NCBI GenBank assembly: GCA_029298735.1
Contig: JANSLP010000471.1
Span: forward strand, 1 to 19,663
Origin: Ophiostoma sp. CBS 140.51
Taxonomy: Eukaryota > Ascomycota > Sordariomycetes > Ophiostomatales > Ophiostomataceae
Direction of reading: 5' to 3'
DNA length: 19,663 nucleotides
Shown piece by piece: positions 16,601 through 19,663 of this stretch. The position numbers were made by a program, and so were the translations under genes. Position 1 is the first letter of the stretch; the number at the start of each line of letters is the position of its first letter. The notes under the pieces were generated by a model. The model had not been told where the DNA came from. It saw nothing but the letters and a program-made list of their open reading frames with translations, and searched no databases.

Positions 16601-18790
16601 GCACTGTGATCAGGTCAGGCAACTCGCGCAGACTCTGCTCGAGCAAGTTGAAAAGATTTAGGGCGGGGAAGGCGATATCGATAGTGAGTGGGCGCTTCTC
16701 GATGACAGTGTAGGCGTAGAAAGCAGCAACGGGGAAGAATGAAGCGGCTAGCTGGTTGACGACAGAGATAGCTTTCTGGATCAGGTTGGTGATGACACGG
16801 TAGTTGAGCTCCTTTTGACGTGCGGTCAGGATGTTGGCAAGCCACTTGTCCTGCCAGTCGTACCAACGCAAATGGCGGATCGACTCGATAAATTGCGAAG
16901 TGACCTGGAGCTTGATATCGGTGACGGCACGACGAGCGAGCTCCCAGCGGACGAGAACCTTGACAATGTAAACGTTGATGATCTGGGCCGCCACAATCAC
17001 CAAGATGCCCAGAAGCGAGGCACCACCGAGGACGTTCCACAGCAGGAAAATGGAGAGAATAAAGTTGAGAGGCTTCGTGAACAGCGTGGGGAACTCCCAG
17101 AAGCGCTGTGCGACCTCGTAGACATCGTTGCGCATGAGGTTCAGAATTTTGCCAGTGGATGCGGGTGCCGAGCCGCTGACGACGCTGTTGGCAATCTCAG
17201 TCATGCCTCCACCACCTCCAGGACCACGAGCACCGGCAGCGCGGCCTCCGCCTCCTCCTCCGCCACCACCGCCGCCGCCACCCTGCGCAATCAGCATTCT
17301 CGGGCGAGGGGCAGCCGAATCCCTTCTCCGCTTGCCCTTCCCACCCTTCTTGCTGCTGTCCGCATCTGTGTGGCCGGGGAATGTGAAAGCCTTGCGGCGC
17401 AGGGTCTTTTCGTAGATCATAGTGATAAGCTCACCGCGGGAGCGTTCATAGCAGCGGCGAGTAAACCACAGAGAAAATATACCGGCTTGGGCACGAGCAA
17501 TGTTGGTGATGCAGATAAAGACCGCGTAAACCGATGCCACGCGGATGCTCGCATTCGGGCCTTCCATTGACGCGAGAAGCTGCTTCAAGAGAATGATGGG
17601 CAGCATGGACAAAACAGAGTCGAGGATACCTAGGAAGGAAGTGATGATCAGGTCGGGCGCGTTGACCTTGACAACACGAGTCGTGACGGAACCCTTGACG
17701 TCGTGGAAGAGGCGGTACAGACGGGCGTGCTGGAATTCAAACGGCAGATGCCAGACGTCCTCGTCCTGGAGTTGACGGGAGGCGCCCAGGCTGATAACCG
17801 GAGCCATCCAGTTGACCGTCATCCACTGGTATAAGTTTAGGTTGTCTTCGGGGCTGCGCTTGGTGATGGAGGGCGTCTCAAAGAGGCCGGCAATCTTGTC
17901 GTTCTCACGGCCGGTGCCGAGACGGGGATCACGCATGGGCATGACCATCATGATACCGATGGAGAGGCCAGTGACGCTCATCTCGGCCAGCCAGGTCAGG
18001 TTGAGGGGCCACTGAGAGAGGACAGGGACGCCAAACAACAGCGCAATCTGGACGATCAGTGTAGTGATATAAATGAAGAGGACGCTGCCAGGAAGCGACC
18101 GGGGACGATCAACCGCCAGCAAGATGGAGGTAATAAACTGTTAGGTTAGTACCGTGAAATGCTTGTGAGACAAGTATTTGAACTTACGCAAGGTACAACT
18201 GGCGTCAGGTAGAGGTAACCATGGCCGGCTGCAAAGGTCAGGATCAGGCTGGTAGCCACGCCGGCCACGGACAGCAAAAAGAGCGTAACCGACATCAAGT
18301 GCCAAGACTGGATGGTAAGCGACGCAAATCCGCCGCCAATGCTCACCGGCCGCACATCGACCACGCTGTTCCGACGGCCAAAGCCAACGACGGTGCTGCT
18401 AGCACTGCTGTCGGTTACATTGTCGGTATCGGACTCGACGGCCTCTTCGGTGGGTTCCTCGACAGCGATTTCCACGGCCGAGTTGCTGGCGGCGGCTTCG
18501 ACATCGGTATCGGTGTTGTCGGCGTTCTGAACATTGTACCGGCCGCTCTGCTGAGAAGCGGCGCCATTCGACGGAGGCAACCGGCCGTTTTTCAGGCCGA
18601 GTTCGTCCTCTTCTGTCGCGAAGCCGCGCAGCCAAACCGGCCGGCGGTTCCACAGCGGTTGCAGTGCATAGCGGCCGACAAAGACCAGCAGAGCAATCCA
18701 CACGGGAAAGTAGGCTACAATACCGGGGCAGCCATCGCCAAAAGTGGCGCTTTCAGGTATCTGGTTTGTGTCAGCATTTGAAGTGTACAT
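13697..18790 (-). CDS. ABC transporter, subfamily C (MRP-type), full length
   Basis: Exons 18790-18188, 18137-13959 and 13903-13697 join to 1662 codons plus TAA. Order: an N-terminal TMD0-like region (about 1-270) interrupted by a disordered acidic loop (60-150); TMD1 (about 300-700) holding a Gly-rich insert (487-512); NBD1 with Walker A GKVGTGKT (799-806), LSGGQ (890-894) and Walker B ILLLDD (910-915); an acidic Ser/Asp linker (about 1000-1070); TMD2; NBD2 with GRTGSGKST (1464-1472), MSQGQ (1569-1573), VILDE ending at catalytic Glu1594, D-loop ATASID and H-loop His1625. NBD1 has Asp where NBD2 has the catalytic Glu, the usual ABCC asymmetry with one degenerate ATP site. ABCC proteins export or vacuole-sequester glutathione and other organic-anion conjugates and drugs. 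Membrane location and substrate cannot be read here. Confidence 0.93.
13904..13958 (-). other. Intron 2 of the ABC transporter gene (55 nt)
   Basis: On minus: GTAGGT donor (13958 downward), GCTAAC branch match, and acceptor AATAG ending at 13904. Phase 0, placed exactly after the catalytic Glu codon of NBD2. Joining restores LDEATASIDKKTAFQIQ, a normal D-loop region. A second AG five bases earlier (AACAG) would break the frame. Retention adds five residues and stops. Confidence 0.92.
17205..17282. repeat. Poly-Gly coding repeat in the ABC transporter
   Basis: Thirteen consecutive Gly codons (17244-17282, mixed GGN codons), then a short Arg/Ala linker and five more Gly codons (17205-17219), all read on minus. 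They lie in a cytosolic loop of TMD1 between a basic stretch and the conserved STGKILNLMRNDV segment. The frame is kept throughout. Confidence 0.9.
18138..18187 (-). other. Intron 1 of the ABC transporter gene (50 nt)
   Basis: On minus: GTAAGT donor at 18187, a perfect TACTAAC branch sequence, and CTAACAG acceptor ending at 18138. Phase 0. It joins TPVVPC to FITSILLAVDR, restoring a continuous hydrophobic helix in the TMD0-like region, which supports the boundaries. Confidence 0.92.
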
Positions 18791-18828
18791 AGACTAATTG
18801 CAGATGTGGTGAGAAAGTCCATGGTCAT
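18715..18828 (-). other. Possible upstream ORF overlapping the ABC start
   Basis: On minus, an ATG at 18828 (with another in the same frame at 18822) lies 38 nt before the ABC ATG and out of frame with it. The frame runs 37 codons to TAG at 18717-18715, overlapping the main CDS by 76 nt. If these ATGs are in the mRNA, initiation there would compete with the main start. A leader intron could remove them, as a possible acceptor (AATTAG) lies just before the main ATG. Confidence 0.3.
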
Positions 18829-19663
18829 GAAACCCGGGAGATTTGACTTCAGGGGCTGTGTGGGCTTGTGTCTGCTGCTAGTATTGACAAACGTGGAAGG
18901 CGCAATGCGGGCATGGAATCGCGACCGGCATCGCTTTCCGAAAAACGTGGGGAAAGAAAAAGCGACATGCGGCAGCCGCGTGCCGAGTCAAGAAGGTAGG
19001 AGCGGCTGGGCGCCGGAGAGCTTCATACGCACCCAAATTTGCTGGCAGCATGAATAGCAGGGCCAAATATGGTTCGTCCAGTTCGGGGGTGACGACATGG
19101 CCCTTCAAAAAGACGGGGGTCGGGGTATCGAGGAAGTGTGAGGGCGCGGCGAAACGATTGGTGCGCCGTGAGAATGTGAGAAAGCTGGCCGAGGCTGAGA
19201 CGGCTCAGAAAACGGCAAAAAGTTCCCAAGATGCCAAGAAATATCCAATGTGAGAAATATGCGTCGAACCTGGAGAAAAGCGTGCTGATGTCGAGGAAAG
19301 AACGCTCGAATAAATGTGGTGATGTTAGGAAGGCGCGTATGTCGGACCTTCCAAATGTACAACAAGCAACAATGATGCCGAGGAGTGGCAAGTGCGACCG
19401 AGTCGGGGGAGCTCCCAGCGAAAGCGAGAAATCAACTGGGGAAAGGAGCAAGACAGCAGCAAAAGAACAAAAGGAACAAAGCCGAACAAATCAATGCAGA
19501 ACTGCCAATGGTTCCAAAAAACGAGTGTGAGGCAGAACTAAGAAAGAATATGAAAGGAGGAGAGAATAGCTAGAAGGATGCAAGCTTCAAGAAAAATGGA
19601 TATACGTCGTAAGAAGAGAACCCACGTTGCACGGCGGGTGCAGTACGTAACCATTCGCGGCTG
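18829..19663. other. Upstream region of the ABC transporter gene, to the window end
   Basis: About 830 bp with only short, compositionally skewed open frames (at most about 142 codons on minus). Purine-rich on plus from about 19430, hence pyrimidine-rich on minus. A TGACTC half-site (Gcn4/AP-1-like core, minus, 18985-18990) is the only factor-like motif I would note, and it may be chance. I see no convincing drug-response element, gene, tRNA or repeat. Confidence 0.5.

Noticed and set aside
1..19663. Secondary-metabolite cluster, suggested by adenylation-like domains near an ABC transporter
   Set aside because: The adenylation-like protein is the conserved DIP2/CPS1 family without carrier or condensation domains, and no tailoring enzymes or cluster regulator are present.

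Overview
The window is nuclear DNA of a filamentous ascomycete (Pezizomycotina, probably Sordariomycetes). This rests on the short introns with GTATGT/GTAAGT/GTAGGT donors and CTAAC branch points, the pyrimidine-rich tracts before starts, the GC-rich coding sequence, and the types of protein encoded. The genus cannot be named from sequence alone. I see no rRNA, tRNA, CRISPR array, transposon, or bacterial or viral gene.

Layout, left to right. (1) 202-2661, minus: an intronless 819-aa nuclear-type regulator candidate, with a central conserved block carrying a C-x4-C...H-x2-C set, a basic patch and an acidic C-terminal tail. (2) 2662-5225: a long divergent intergenic region with promoter-like signals at both ends and no convincing gene. 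(3) 5226-11487, plus: a 2007-aa DIP2/CPS1-family protein with a DMAP1-binding segment, two adenylate-forming-like (FAAL-like) domains and a disordered tail. Its first 28 codons lie on two small 5' exons, one of only 23 nt. (4) 11773-12720, minus, convergent with the previous gene: a 315-aa protein with a clean signal peptide and a C-terminal RDEL, so probably resident in the ER lumen. (5) 12721-13696: an intergenic stretch with a 14-bp tandem duplication, then an A/T-rich island with partly helically phased A-tracts. (6) 13697-18790, minus: a 1662-aa ABCC (MRP-type) transporter in three exons, followed by its upstream region to the window end.

The genes do not form an obvious pathway or cluster. 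Two have membrane or lipid links: the DIP2 family is tied to diacylglycerol homeostasis, and ABCC pumps export conjugates or sequester them in the vacuole. Together with the ER-lumenal candidate they look like ordinary housekeeping or core genome. No mobile or defence system was found. The points most worth checking are the RDEL protein of unknown family, the PARP-finger-like Cys/His set in the regulator, the 23-nt microexon, the complementary motif losses in the two DIP2 halves, and the A/T island behind the ABC gene.
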